From contig CM068373.1 in NCBI GenBank assembly GCA_034769895.1, forward strand, positions 24,886,120 to 24,950,119: a DNA stretch of 64,000 nt, given 5' to 3'. Made by a program: the position numbers and the translations under genes. This document shows, piece after piece, positions 34,216-44,245 of the stretch. This DNA is from Magicicada septendecula. Its lineage: Eukaryota; Arthropoda; Insecta; Hemiptera; Cicadidae. The notes under the pieces were generated by a model, which was given only the letters and a program-made list of their open reading frames with translations, did no database searches and had not been told where the DNA came from. How positions within the stretch are numbered: position 1 is the stretch's first letter; every line of letters begins with the position of its first letter.

Positions 34216-35186
34216 AATATGTACATACGTTTTTATTACTAACGCAAACAATCCATAAGCAAGACGCGTTAACGTGAATAAGGTGGCGACAACACTTCGC
34301 GCGCGTCTCTCGAAGCGTATGCTATAATGATTACAAATAATTGTATATATGGTCCAAACCACCTGAAGTTGAATATTAGAATTTGAATTAAAATTAACTT
34401 TAGACTATTTACTACAACTTTTATGCTTATAGTATATGTCTATCTCAAGAAATAAAAAATGTCCTCACAGATCGAAAGTTTAATACACACACGGATGACA
34501 TTAATTAATTATAGAGAAAAAATTAGTAAACCCTTTATTATTATGCTTGTAACAACTAAAATTTATTTTAACTAAAATGCGGTTAAAGTTAACTCCATAA
34601 ATTTAATATAAGGCAACAGTCACAGTTTAACTTTGCTCTAACTTCTACAAGTAAAAATAAATTTATAAAATATTTTTTTATGAAGACGGTAATTGTGTTA
34701 CAGACATGTAATTCATTCAGAAATGTCCAGCACAGAATGTAGAACATAAATAAAATTTAAGACTTTAAAATTTGTACTTCACATTTAAAACGAATGGCTA
34801 CACTGGAACGACAGAAAAGGACAGAAGTATAGGAGAAACACATGGGTAAGACAGAGCGCGACACCTCTCATAAGAGCCAACGCTGTAAATTAAACCTGGG
34901 ACGGGGATTAGCATATAACACACTATACAAAAATAAGAGAAAACCAGTAAGCACCCGTTAGTTTTAATAATTTAAAAACTCCTCCAGAATCTAATCTTTA
35001 ATACTGATATAAGATACACAAATTCCTTGCAATAACTAAAAGAGATTTTTGTACGTAAATCTCAACATAAAATATGAAATAGAACACACGTTTAGAACTA
35101 AACTTGACACAAATTTATGAAATCCAATGATCTGAGTTCTTCTAATAGAATATTAAATATAGAAGAATAGATTGTATAAGTAAAGT
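34216..35186. other. AT-rich DNA, no gene seen
   Basis: No supported feature. Confidence 0.5.
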
Positions 35187-35212
35187 TTCCGGGCTGTTTG
35201 GCCGTGGTCTAT

Positions 35213-35277
35213 GGTTTATTGACAAACCAAACGTTTCAACAGCTCCATTGGCCGCCATCATCAGTGGAATTTAAAAG
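35213..35277 (-). ncRNA. Hammerhead-ribozyme motif, H1 left arm
   Basis: Minus strand: CCA, core CTGATGA (35258-35264), stem II GGCGGC/GCTGTT (with G-U pairs), GAAA (35234-35237), minimal stem III CG, UU as UH, then TGG pairing with CCA and outer TTTA/TAAA for stem I. All invariant core bases are present. Confidence 0.7.
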
Positions 35278-35379
35278 AGATCCAAGGCCTCCTGAACGTC
35301 GGTTGTTCGCGTCATACCTTTACCACAGTACTGTGGGCCTGACGCGAACAACCTACGTTCAGGAGGCCTTGGATTTCTT

Positions 35380-35442
35380 TTAAATTCCACAGATGATGGC
35401 GGCCAATGGAGCTGTTGAAACGTTTGGTTTGTCAATAAACCA
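35380..35442 (+). ncRNA. Degenerate hammerhead motif, H1 right arm
   Basis: Mirror copy of the left-arm ribozyme. The core reads CAGATGA (35390-35396) instead of CTGATGA, a change at an invariant position, so it is probably inactive. GAAA is kept at 35417-35420. Confidence 0.6.
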
Positions 35443-35467
35443 TAGACCACGGCCAAACAGCTCGGAA

Positions 35468-35769
35468 AACGTTCTTATACAACTGACACCGGCCGTGAAA
35501 GTCTGAGGACAATTTCAGAAGAACAGATTGTTTGCAATAAAAGAACAACTACGGATAATACTTCATAGAATAACATGTTACAATAAATGTTCTCACATTA
35601 CCTAACGTGCAAAATTGCGATTAATTTTATGTAAACTCCGACTTCCTTAGTACGTAACTAATCAATATGTTGGCCGTGTGTATTTCGGTAAATAGCCTGC
35701 ATGTAGCCTATTAGAGACAGGTTCTTATTACCAAAAATGTAGATACCTTCCGTATCAATACATACAAAT
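35468..35769. other. Spacer, no gene seen
   Basis: No supported feature. Confidence 0.5.
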
Positions 35770-36344
35770 TGTTACGTCTCACTGATCGTCGTATGGTACA
35801 ATGGAAAACAAAATACAAGACACCAACGAAGTCACAATTAATATTTTGTAATCAACACTTTATTCAACAAGATTATACTCGTACAATAATTCAAATTAAA
35901 TTTTCCCGCACGCAATAATAATGCCAACTAATAGAGTCTCGCACAATTATAACACAATAATGTTTCGCCACAGTACTCCGAATCTCACTTGAATAAACGC
36001 ACTGTGTAATCGCCCGAAGGAAACTGAACTGACCGTCGCTGGACGCTTATATTTATACCCCGCTGAGTTGCCAGAATAATCTGTCACTTCTGGATGACAT
36101 GTTAAAAAATTGCCTCTTACGGCCCTCTCGAATCTACTAGAAACAGTGTCGTGTCTGGCCTTGAATACAGTGCGCGCGACCGGTGAAGTCTTGAATAGCC
36201 TCCATTGTTGACGCATGATAAGTGTCACGTAATTAATTTTCATCTCAATGTACCAGCAATATGTACTCACACACACATTACAGCTGGGCGCTGCTGGGCT
36301 AGCCGAGATAGGCCTACTTGTAGAACGTTCCATATTACGTAACA
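35770..36344 (-). repeat. Solo LTR, family A, inverted copy
   Basis: The plus strand runs from TGTTACGTCTCACTGATCG to ATTACGTAACA, with the shared GTATGGTACAATGGAAAACA and AAGACACCAACGAAGTCA. It is more diverged than the copies at 51125 and 54157. No clear target duplication remains. Confidence 0.85.
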
Positions 36345-36913
36345 ATATAAATTATTATGGAACTAAAGTTCACAGCACATAGACTATAAGTAAAAAACAA
36401 GTATTACATTTCATGTTACCATTGAACTGTCTGCGAATGACGTCAAAAAATTAAGCAGAGACAAAAATTATACTTCAAACAAAAAAAATTAAAAACATGT
36501 GCATGTGACAGTCGGCATTATTATTTAGCAAGAGGAAAATGTTTTACGCTCGTCTAAGTACTGAATATTTTGCGGTTTTTAAAGTTCATCGTACTCTGTA
36601 ACAGGAAACATATAACGATTAGAGAAGTGTGCGGTGTAAAGTTAATTACATGATTATTTCCCGCCAAAATGAAATAACTGTAGACTCTCTTACTATTTTT
36701 CAATTTGCAGGACAGCTGAAATGTATGGTTGGTAACTAATAAAGAATAATTTTCTCCGTCCTTTATTTGGTAATTATTAGCACGTTTATTAAAGTCATGT
36801 TTATAAAATATATGTTACCTATGTACACAAATTTTAAGCTATGCCTATAACAAAACTCATAACGGTAAATTTCTCTATGATTGTGTGGCTGCTGATTGAT
36901 TTTAAATTTATCT
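36345..36913. other. AT-rich DNA, no gene seen
   Basis: No supported feature. Confidence 0.5.
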
Positions 36914-37076
36914 AAAACATTTAGGCCTCTATGATATTGTTGCGTAATGCGAAAAACTGTTACACCAAAAACATTTAGGCCTCTATGATATTGTTGCGTA
37001 ATGCGAAAAACTATTACACCAAAAACATTTAGGCCTCTATGATATTGTTGCGTAATGCGAAAAACTGTTATACCAT
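36914..37076. repeat. Three 54-bp tandem copies spanning an LTR start
   Basis: Units begin AAAACATTTAGGCCTCTATG at 36914, 36968 and 37022. Each includes GATAT followed by TGTTGCGTAATGCG, the first bases of the LTR that starts at 37046, so the tandem unit covers flank plus LTR 5' end. Confidence 0.92.
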
Positions 37077-37600
37077 TACAAAATATTCTACGTGTTTCTC
37101 GGATGTTCCAGTGGAATCCGGCTGTAATGTTGTGTGCGTAGGTGATCTCAGCATGCGTTAGCCATACTTTTCTAGACTTCGTCAGCCACGCGCACTCTGT
37201 CAAGGCCGCAATAAATTACATTCTAGCGTAGCGCTGATGCGTAGTATGGACGTTTCTGGAATTTCGGCGGGGTATAAATAGCAGTACTTAGCAACGCTCA
37301 GTTTCAGTTTGAATTAGCGATTTATTCTAGTGCGGTTCAAATTATTGTCGCGAAGTGTTATGTGTTTTTTTTTAATTGTGCGTGACCATTGTAATACAAT
37401 TGTGTTGTATATTAGTTGACATTTTTATTGCGTGTGAACAATTTTTATTTGATTTGTTGTAAGAGACTCTCTTGTTGATTATAAACTGTTTAATTGCGAT
37501 AATTAAAGCTGGTGATTAGAGACTTAATTGGTGTCTAGTGTTTTGTTTTCCATTGTACCATACGATGATCCACCATACAATCAAGTAGACCGTCTTATCA
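37046..37600 (+). repeat. Solo LTR, family A
   Basis: It starts TGTTGCGTAATGCG, has GGGGTATAAATAGCAG at about 37270, shares AATTAAAGCTGGTGATTAGAG near the end, and ends GTAGACCGTCTTATCA. ATAT flanks both sides (37042-37045 and 37601-37604), giving a 4-bp target duplication. Confidence 0.88.
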
Positions 37601-37604
37601 ATAT

Positions 37605-38360
37605 TTATAGTCACTTGAATATAATGGTCGGTAGGCCTACACAGTAATTTGTTACTTAGGTTTTGACAACATTTATTTTGTGCTGCTGAAAAAAACATTA
37701 ATAAATTACCTACAAAATGGTCTACCATATCAGATAGTTTTATTACCTCAAAATCGATTTTCTTTCACCGTAGGAATACTACACCGGACATGTCAGATGC
37801 AGAATATCAGATTCCAAACTACACATATAGGCGTCACACTTCAGTATAGGCCTAAGTCCACAATATACTATATTAATATCAAAACTCAAATCATAAAAAT
37901 AAAAATCGTTTAATTGCTAAAGTCTGTTTAAAAATAAATTGTGAAAACAGAATTACTTTTATTTAATTTTATCTTGGTCAAAATTTGTAATGCAAATCGG
38001 TAGGAAGAATTTAAATAATTTTTTACATCTGTTGCACTACTTAATTTTGAATAAACCGTCATTACTTATCATTGCTTCGGCAATAATAATTCACTTCTGC
38101 TTATCCAAAACGTCGCAATAGATATTAAGAGTAAATTAATTATTTCCGACAAAATGCGTGCATGTTTGGTAGTTTATGTGTGCGTAACGTAGGCCTGTAT
38201 CTACTGTATTAGCCTAATAATTACCTAGCAGACTCGGAAACGTCGAGTTTTGTGTTTTATCCCTGATTCTTGTACACGTATAAAGGCGACGAAAGGAGAG
38301 AAATGAGTCCCGTGTGACTAAATAATAAAATAATAAAGTTAATAACTGGAATATCTGTTA
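37605..38360. other. AT-rich DNA, no gene seen
   Basis: No supported feature. Confidence 0.5.
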
Positions 38361-38625
38361 GGAAAGAAGTCAACATCAAGTTGGATTAAAGAAGTCTATA
38401 AGGATTTGGGAAAAAAATAATATAAACGCCAAAAAAGCAATTGAAAGAGAATTTTTTTGGGCATAACTGTTAAAAATGGGAGGAGTCAAAAACGCAGGTT
38501 CAAAGTGGACTGAAGACTGGAAGAAGTGACACAGTGAAAATATGAAAGAATATTTGGAGAAAATTAAAGAAAAAAGAATATAGAATTGAAATTGGCACGT
38601 AGTCCTTAGATGGCCGATTAAAAAA
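38361..38625 (+). mobile_element. Retroposed 3'-tail repeat R3, copy 1
   Basis: Shares GTCAACATCAAGTTGGATTA, GCAATTGAAAGAGAA, GGTTCAAAGTGGA and GATGGCCGAT with 45507-45780, 38805-38935 and (inverted) 55888-56150. All copies end at GATGGCCGA plus A-rich DNA and start at different points, the pattern of 5'-truncated retroposons with a shared 3' end. In the best copy the frame encodes a Lys-rich protein C terminus (HSEKMKEYWKKRKEQ). Confidence 0.8.
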
Positions 38626-38804
38626 AAAAGTGTAACAAGTTAAATATATATTAACTTTTAGACATATACTGGACGCAAATTAATATGAAAGAATTATGTA
38701 TTTTTGTAAGCACAAAAAATCTGAATTTGTTATGGTCATCGTTTATTATGAAATCTAAAATTTACTATAAATGAAAATTGAAAATTTTATAAAGAACCTA
38801 TGTC

Positions 38805-38935
38805 ATTTGACTCTTTGACTGAAGACAGGAAGAAAAAACAAAGTGAAAAGATGAAACAATATTCGAGAAAAAGAGAAGAACCAGGAATATAGAATTGAAA
38901 TTAGCATGTGGTCCTCAGATGGCCGATACAAAGAA
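38805..38935 (+). mobile_element. Retroposed 3'-tail repeat R3, copy 2 (short)
   Basis: Only the last 130 bp of the family: GACTGAAGACAGGAAGAA, AAAGTGAAAAGATGAA, TAGAATTGAAATTAGCATG, GATGGCCGATACAAA. Confidence 0.78.
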
Positions 38936-39191
38936 AATGGATAACTTGAAAATAAATAAAATTTTGTATATTAAGTACTTGAAAATTAAACATGTAATCC
39001 AATTATAATCTCTTCATTGTAAAAGCATAGTTTTAATTCACTTCCTTAATTTTCCTGCACATGAAACAATTTGCACATAACGTTCACAAAATTTATAAAC
39101 ATAGTTAATATTCATACACATTGAGGTTTAAATTTGGAAAGATATGTCTGCCACACGCATACATAGTGACATGATATAAAAATATATTATT
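38936..39191. other. Spacer, no gene seen
   Basis: No supported feature. Confidence 0.4.
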
Positions 39192-39227
39192 TCCACTAAT
39201 AATTTTGTACAAACCACAATGATGTTT

Positions 39228-39280
39228 TTGGTATTGACGAGCGCTTTCGGCAATCAGGCCATCTTCAGGTCATTTACCAA
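39228..39280 (-). ncRNA. Hammerhead ribozyme, complete consensus (H2, minus)
   Basis: Minus strand: outer stem I TTGGTA/TACCAA, inner stem I GAC/GTC, core CTGAAGA (39262-39268), stem II GGC-CTGATT-GCC, GAAA (39245-39248), palindromic GCGC for stem III, and TC as the cleavage dinucleotide. Every invariant position of a type I minimal hammerhead is present, and stem I pairs in two helices with an internal loop, as in natural examples. Confidence 0.85.
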
Positions 39281-39320
39281 CAAAACAACATAGTGGTTTG
39301 TACAAAATTATTAGTAGAGG

Positions 39321-39373
39321 TTGGTAAATAACCTGAAGATGGCTTGATTGCCGAAAGCGCCCTTCAATACCAA
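39321..39373 (+). ncRNA. Hammerhead ribozyme copy, altered cleavage site (H2, plus)
   Basis: Same layout: TTGGTA, CTGAAGA (39333-39339), GGC-TTGATT-GCC, GAAA (39353-39356), GCGC, TACCAA. The cleavage dinucleotide after GCGC reads CC instead of TC and inner stem I is AAC/TTC, so self-cleavage is probably lost. Confidence 0.75.
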
Positions 39374-39415
39374 AAACAACATAGTGGTTTGTACAAAATT
39401 ATTAGTAGAAATATT

Positions 39416-40004
39416 TAAGACCACTAACACTCTAATACAACAATAAAAAAATTTATTATTTTAGCCCTACATGTGTCTATATTTATTGAATATTCAAATA
39501 ATTTTGAGTCATTCATTAATTCGGTTTTCAATAAAATGGTCTTAATGATAAAGTTTTAATGTACACGTTTGTTTCAGGATACATTAAGTTTTCCAACATT
39601 ACAGTAAACTACATACTTGACGGATTAATTTTATTTTTTTTACGTTCAAACAGAATCAAAAAATTGTATGCATGCGTCCCTGAATTGTAGAGGACTCAGG
39701 GTCTATTGATTTTGGTGAAGATCGGTTAAGGGGAAAGGGTAGTTTACCAGCTACATTTTATGTTTTAACTAGAGTAAAGTACTTAGTTTTGATAAAGTAT
39801 TCTGAAAAGAAGCTCATAATAATCCACTGTAAAAACGTAGATGAAAATATATATAAATGAAGAGGCTAGTTGAAGGGGTGGGGTAATTTTTCTATAAGTT
39901 AAATGAAAATGATAGTTGAAGGGGGAGGGGCTAATTTTTATTTATTTATGTCATGTATACTACGTTATCGGCAAGAAAGAAGTAGTTTGTTGTTAAAATT
40001 CCTT
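39416..40004. other. Spacer, no gene seen
   Basis: No supported feature. Confidence 0.5.
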
Positions 40005-40100
40005 CCCGGGCTGTTTGGCCGTGGTCCAATGTTTTCTACAAGACCAGACGTTTCGGCAGTGCTATCGACTGCCATCATCAGTGAAAATCGAGTGCGCTAA
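40005..40100 (-). mobile_element. Fragment of the H1 hammerhead family
   Basis: CCCGGGCTGTTTGGCCGTGG at about 40006 matches the arms of the 35187-35467 palindrome, and is followed by a related but distinct ribozyme. Only one arm is present here. Confidence 0.75.
40031..40088 (-). ncRNA. Hammerhead ribozyme, complete core (H1-like)
   Basis: Minus strand: TTTTCA, core CTGATGA (40075-40081), stem II GGCAGT-CGATAGC-ACTGCC (six pairs), GAAA (40051-40054), minimal stem III CG, TC as cleavage dinucleotide, then TGG and GAAAA closing stem I. It has the best stem II in the window. Confidence 0.82.
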
Positions 40101-40773
40101 CGTGAGGTAGTATACGTTAGTGACCACAGTATACTGTTGTGAAGGCTGAAGAAAGTAGTAGTTTCTATGGAAATATTTCATTTCGAAAATGATTTTAAAT
40201 ATAAATCTTAGTATATGGAAGTCATGTATGGTTCTCCATACCGATAAGCTTATTTCTAATGTGTAAAGACGGATGTTTTTGATCAATAATAGACTCGTGT
40301 TCGCTATCAACGCCACGTCGTACCTACTTTGTCTACCGCAGTGTAGGCCTAATCTACATGTCTACATGAGGAGTACAAGAAGCAAGCCTTGGGTTCAGCT
40401 TTTCCTCCCAAAAAGGTATAATCTTGTTAACAATTTGATTTAGTGAAAGCGGCTTATTTTAAAGTAACTGTAGTTACTACAGTTGGAACAGAAGATATGA
40501 CCAAAGTATTTTTTTTAACGTAGAAGAATGACACATCCATGTACAGTACTAATAAAAGTATTAAGACCTAAGTATTATCCAGGATTTAGTGATAGCAGTA
40601 CAAAAAGTCTTGCTCAGGTTTTTGTACTTGGATAGACAAAATTTGAAGGACCCTAGATAGTTGCTGAACTTATTTTAATTGAACGTATACAGCGTTTAGT
40701 TATGGTAATTTAAAATGTAATAATCCTCATTTGTTAAAATACTCTAATGTAAATGTAAAATTAAAATGTAAAA
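40101..40773. other. Spacer, no gene seen
   Basis: No supported feature. Confidence 0.5.
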
Positions 40774-40775
40774 TA

Positions 40776-41698
40776 CACTAAAAACTCTTTTATCTGAATT
40801 GCGTTTATCTAAAAATTCGGTTTATCCGAAACAATTTTAATAAATTTTAAAAATACACAAAAGCATTTTCCTGTTGCTATTACTCATATTTAATAGCGTA
40901 GACAAGCAATTCCACGTGACATAAAGTAGAAAGTCAATAATCAGAATTAATTGGGATAAGGGGTACTCCGAATTATCGATTTGTTCGGATTTTCGAACAT
41001 AAAGTATTATGTTCATATATTGTAAACTGAAAGTACTGTATTCTGTTATGTATTATAACAGCACATTTCTGCTTCGTTTTAGAAGCCGCAAGTGACACAA
41101 TAATAACAGTTCACATAAAACAATCCTATGTTAATAAACAACTGTAATGTGGCTACTGTATTAACTGTAGGGTAATAAAAAAAACATCAGTCTGACAATC
41201 GCAAAGAACAGAAACTTATCAGCTGTTATCCGATGACGAAATTGTTACACAATGTTCACAACAGCCCGGTGAGGACAAAAGCTCTGATGATGATGTGGAA
41301 GAGAAAACGGGAGTCAACCACACAGAGGCAACATCAATGTTTGAAGAGCTATTGTTGTATTTGGAGCGACAAGACGAAACTTCCCCTGCAGAACTTTTAG
41401 CAATGAAACGACTTTAACATCGGGTAGCCAGCAAACGAACCTCAAAGTTTAGGCAAAAAAACTATGATTGCTTACTGTACGAACAAGCAATAGGACTGTT
41501 CCAGTACTGAAGAAACTATAATTTACAGTGCGGAGCCTTTTCATAGTATATTGTGTCATATTCACTGTAAGTTATTTTTAAATTATTATTGTTAATTAAA
41601 GTTACTGTACTTACATATGTATTATTATTGAAATAAAAGTTTCGGTTTATCCGAAACAGGCGCGGTCCCATCAAATTCGGATAAACGAATTTTTAGTG
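40776..41698 (+). mobile_element. pogo/Tigger-like DNA transposon, 923 bp, internally shortened
   Basis: Left terminus CACTAAAAACTCTTTTATC and right terminus (reverse complement) CACTAAAAATTCGTTTATCC are matching inverted ends, flanked by TA on both sides (40774-40775 and 41699-41700), the target duplication of Tc1/mariner/pogo elements. A subterminal GGTTTATCCGAAACA is repeated near both ends (about 40830 and 41645). The interior keeps the end of a pogo transposase. Most of the gene is missing, so the copy is non-autonomous. Confidence 0.9.
41211..41417 (+). pseudogene. pogo/Tigger transposase C-terminal remnant
   Basis: A 69-codon frame to a proper stop: LLSDDEIVTQCSQ, an acidic EDKSSDDDVEEKTGV, then HTEATSMFEELLLYLERQDE and TSPAELLAMKRL. 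This is the acidic C-terminal tail of Tigger/pogo transposases (pattern LSDDEIV...V.H.EA...LE..L.Y.EQQ...TP.D...L...). The DNA-binding and DDE domains are absent. Confidence 0.85.
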
Positions 41699-41700
41699 TA

Positions 41701-42299
41701 TGGAGTTACTTAATCCGCTTCTTTCTCTGTGTAATAAAGAGCTTCAACAATTTTCTTCCACCCAACAAGATTTTCAGTCTCAATCGTATCTACTGCCATG
41801 TTCAAGGTTCTTTATTTCCAATTTATTTCCTTCAAAAATTTCGTGCGCCACCTCTACGCTGTTTGTCCTTTCTTTCTGCTTCAATTATAGTCAAACTCTT
41901 GTCTTGATACGTCTTCTTGAGATTTTCGGAGTCCTACCTTGTAAAAGAAAAATTTACAAAGAAATTTGTAAAATTATCAAAAATTGCCGACCGTGTAATT
42001 AAAAATTGTACCAATAATCGCAAAAATCTAGTATTAGTAGTATTTAGTATACTAATAATATAGGATTATTATATTTAGTATATTAGTATTCAGCCATCAA
42101 AGAGACTAAAACTTTGATTATGAGATTAAAAAAATGGCAAAACAACGGTGATTTCTAATTATGGGGTTAAAAACTACCTCAATAAAACGCTCGAGATTAT
42201 GTACCACCTCAGAATATTTCTTCCAGTATATACAAGAAACTTAGCCGACTTGTTAAAGATGTACTTAACAAGACATTAGTTTATATCAAGAAGAACTAC
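41701..42299. other. AT-rich DNA, no gene seen
   Basis: A 100-codon plus-strand frame (41700-42002) has no family resemblance, and I treat it as chance. Confidence 0.5.
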
Positions 42300-42410
42300 A
42301 GTCTGAAAAATGAACTGTGGAGGCTGGGACCGGGTAGACTGCCTGAGGTGCCCTCACTGACGCACGCACACTCACAGCCGGCCCGCGCGCCACTGTTATA
42401 ATTTGCAAAG
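42300..42410 (+). repeat. Repeat R4, copy 1 (inverted with 43398-43505)
   Basis: AAATGAACTGTGG, CCCTCACTGACGCACGCACA and a GC-rich end are mirrored on the minus strand at 43398-43505 (AAATGAACTGTGG, CCCTCACTAACGCACACGCA). The two copies face each other across the fold-back element at 42864-43039. Confidence 0.7.
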
Positions 42411-42851
42411 TGTGCCCTACACTACATAATTACAACTTTTTAAATTTGATTTGAATGCCAAACAATATTGCCACGTTTGTAACCTCCACGAAATTTTAAG
42501 AAAATGAGTCTAATGACGACATAATTGCAACAAATATCTGTTTTCAACACTATAAAAATCTCATCAAGCAAACTAATGTTGATGTGGAAAAATAAAAACA
42601 ATAAATATATTGTTACACACAAATACAAATTTTATTATTTAGTATTCATACAATAATATACATAGTAATCGTCATTAAAATATAAGTAACTAAATATGTA
42701 CACAATTTAGACATGCATACTAGTACAGATCTACATAAGTAACAATAAATCCTTGTTCCTACAGCCGAAATTATTCATGTTACCAGTAGTCTTAATCTTA
42801 GTAATAATAGCTTTAACCTTTCCTTGTATGACATTTATGGTCATTGCAAAC
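42411..42851. other. AT-rich DNA, no gene seen
   Basis: No supported feature. Confidence 0.5.
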
Positions 42852-42863
42852 AAACCTATAATA

Positions 42864-43039
42864 TTCTTCGTATTGTTTAAATTAGCAGCCATCCTTACAA
42901 TTTCTTTTATGAATTTGCTAACTGCTATAATTTTTTATTGTTCGACTAAGCTATTCGTTTTAAGACCTGAAGATGTCAGTAATGACGAAAAGCTTAGTCG
43001 AACAATAAAAAATTATAGCAGTTAGCAAATTCATAAAAG
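42864..43039 (+). mobile_element. Fold-back hammerhead element, family H3, copy 1 (176 bp)
   Basis: Starts TTCTTCGTATTGTTTAAATT, ends TTCATAAAAG, and is flanked by a 12-bp target duplication, AAACCTATAATA (42852-42863 and 43040-43051). After a 40-bp unique head come inverted arms (TTTATGAATTTGCTAACTGC and its complement). Most of the central left-hand ribozyme is missing compared with copy 2 at 61101-61314, leaving one plus-strand hammerhead. Identical ends in both copies show that this is a defined mobile unit and not a random palindrome. Confidence 0.88.
42952..43004 (+). ncRNA. Hammerhead ribozyme (H3, copy 1)
   Basis: Core CTGAAGA (42967-42973), stem II GTCA-GTAA-TGAC, GAAA (42987-42990), palindromic AGCT stem III, TA as cleavage dinucleotide, inner stem I GAC/GTC. 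The core is complete; outer stem I is weaker than in copy 2. Confidence 0.78.
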
Positions 43040-43051
43040 AAACCTATAATA

Positions 43052-43956
43052 ATTTTTTAAATGATTTTGAGAATACATTACAGAATGCGATTACCCTACA
43101 ATTATAATTTGTTGTATAATAGATAAGAATAAGCATAACTTATTGAGCATACAATTATTTAAGAAAATGTAACCACAAAATGCAAACTTAAAACATTAAT
43201 ATTTTTAATTAATGGTACATAGTTATTAGTATTATTCATAACAGGATAATGAACTCATTATGACTATAAGGGGCAGTGTTGCTTGTTGATAGTTGTTGTT
43301 TGGTATCATTTGTCTTAGAATTTTGTGCAGAATCCAAAAATAATAACGATTTTGCAACTTTTTAGCACAGTAAGAAAATGCTCTTGAGCTTAGAAATGTC
43401 CAGTATATGAGTGACGGCGGCCACCAAGGACCAGGTATAAGCCGCTGCGTGTGCGTTAGTGAGGGTGAAAGTCGGTCAGCCCTCTCCCAACCGCCACAGT
43501 TCATTTTACAGACTGTAGTGAGAAAGTTGTTGTATTATGTAAAATAGAAGGTTGAAACTTAGAAGTACGTCTGTAATAAGTTAGCTGTACAAACTTGAAA
43601 ATGTAAGAGAAAACACAATGTATTTGGTGTCATTAAATTAATTAATATATTTGATACAAGATAGAGGAATATGAGAGGAATTAGTTAATACTGAAATGTT
43701 TTTACCATAATAAAACTACCATGAAGGTATACTACAAACTGGTGGATGAAGGTAATTTTAAATTTCATGGTGACCAAAACTTCTGGGGATGTATAGTAGT
43801 ATAGACAATTGGTTTAGAAGAAAACATGTGAACAATTTAATTGTTTTACTAATACAAAAAGTTTGTATCTCCCTTTTATCCTCACCAGCAAAGAGGCGAC
43901 TAATACAATACTTAGTCTGCGTAGAAAAAATAAAAGTAATGAATACACGGGACAAC
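43052..43956. other. AT-rich DNA with R4 copy 2
   Basis: Holds the inverted R4 repeat at 43398-43505. Otherwise no supported feature. Confidence 0.5.
43398..43505 (-). repeat. Repeat R4, copy 2
   Basis: Inverted partner of 42300-42410. See the shared words listed there. Confidence 0.7.
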
Positions 43957-43967
43957 TATAATGCAGT

Positions 43968-44245
43968 TTTTTATGAAAAGTCAAAGAATACCTTTAATAA
44001 TATATAAAGGATTTTTAGTACTTACACTCGTGTTCCAGTCGGTGATTTTCTTAGTATTTCATCCGAGATGCAGTTCGGAACAGTTTTGTTTTCCATTGAT
44101 TCCGATCAATGGAATCAGTTGTGTACTAAATGATTCCGATTGAAGATGGAGCACAACTGTTTCGAAATGCATCTCGGATGAAATACTAAGAAAATCACCG
44201 ACTGGAATACGTATAGGTGTACTTGTAAGTACTAAAAATCCTTTA
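43968..44245. mobile_element. Fold-back hammerhead-like element, family H4
   Basis: TATAATGCAGT at 43957-43967 and 44246-44256 forms an 11-bp target duplication. Inside, arms of about 70 bp (44005-44073 and about 44170-44245) are inverted: AGGATTTTTAGTACTTAC, CCAGTCGGTGATTTTCTTAG, ATTTCATCCGAGATGCA and their complements. A hammerhead-like core lies on the plus strand, and a more decayed mirror copy on the minus strand. Confidence 0.82.
44134..44179 (+). ncRNA. Hammerhead-ribozyme-like motif (H4)
   Basis: Stem I TCCGA/TCGGA, core TTGAAGA (44140-44146, first core base U instead of C), stem II GGAGCA-CAAC-TGTTTC (six pairs including G-U), GAAA (44164-44167), palindromic TGCA stem III, and TC as cleavage dinucleotide. 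The single core change probably reduces or removes activity. Confidence 0.7.

Larger units (their letters stand above)
35187..35467. mobile_element. Palindromic unit with two opposed hammerhead motifs, family H1
   Basis: Two arms of about 129 bp (35187-35315 and 35339-35467) are near-perfect reverse complements around a 23-bp spacer. Each arm starts or ends with CGGGCTGTTTGGCCGTGGTC or its complement and contains one hammerhead-like sequence. A fragment of the same sequence lies at 40005-40100. Coding potential is nil; the frames read on both strands are mirror images. Confidence 0.85.
39192..39415. mobile_element. Inverted-repeat unit with two opposed hammerhead ribozymes, family H2
   Basis: The tail word TGGTTTGTACAAAATTATTA occurs in direct orientation at about 39294 and 39387 and in inverted form at about 39194. 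Between these lie a minus-strand hammerhead (39228-39280) and a plus-strand hammerhead (39321-39373). The plus half thus has tail-ribozyme-tail, a tandem arrangement like Penelope-element pseudo-LTRs, and the left half is an inverted ribozyme-tail copy. Confidence 0.85.

Noticed and set aside
36763-37203. 146-codon minus-strand frame with three repeated phrases
   Set aside because: It is the translation of the 54-bp tandem triplication and the start of a solo LTR.
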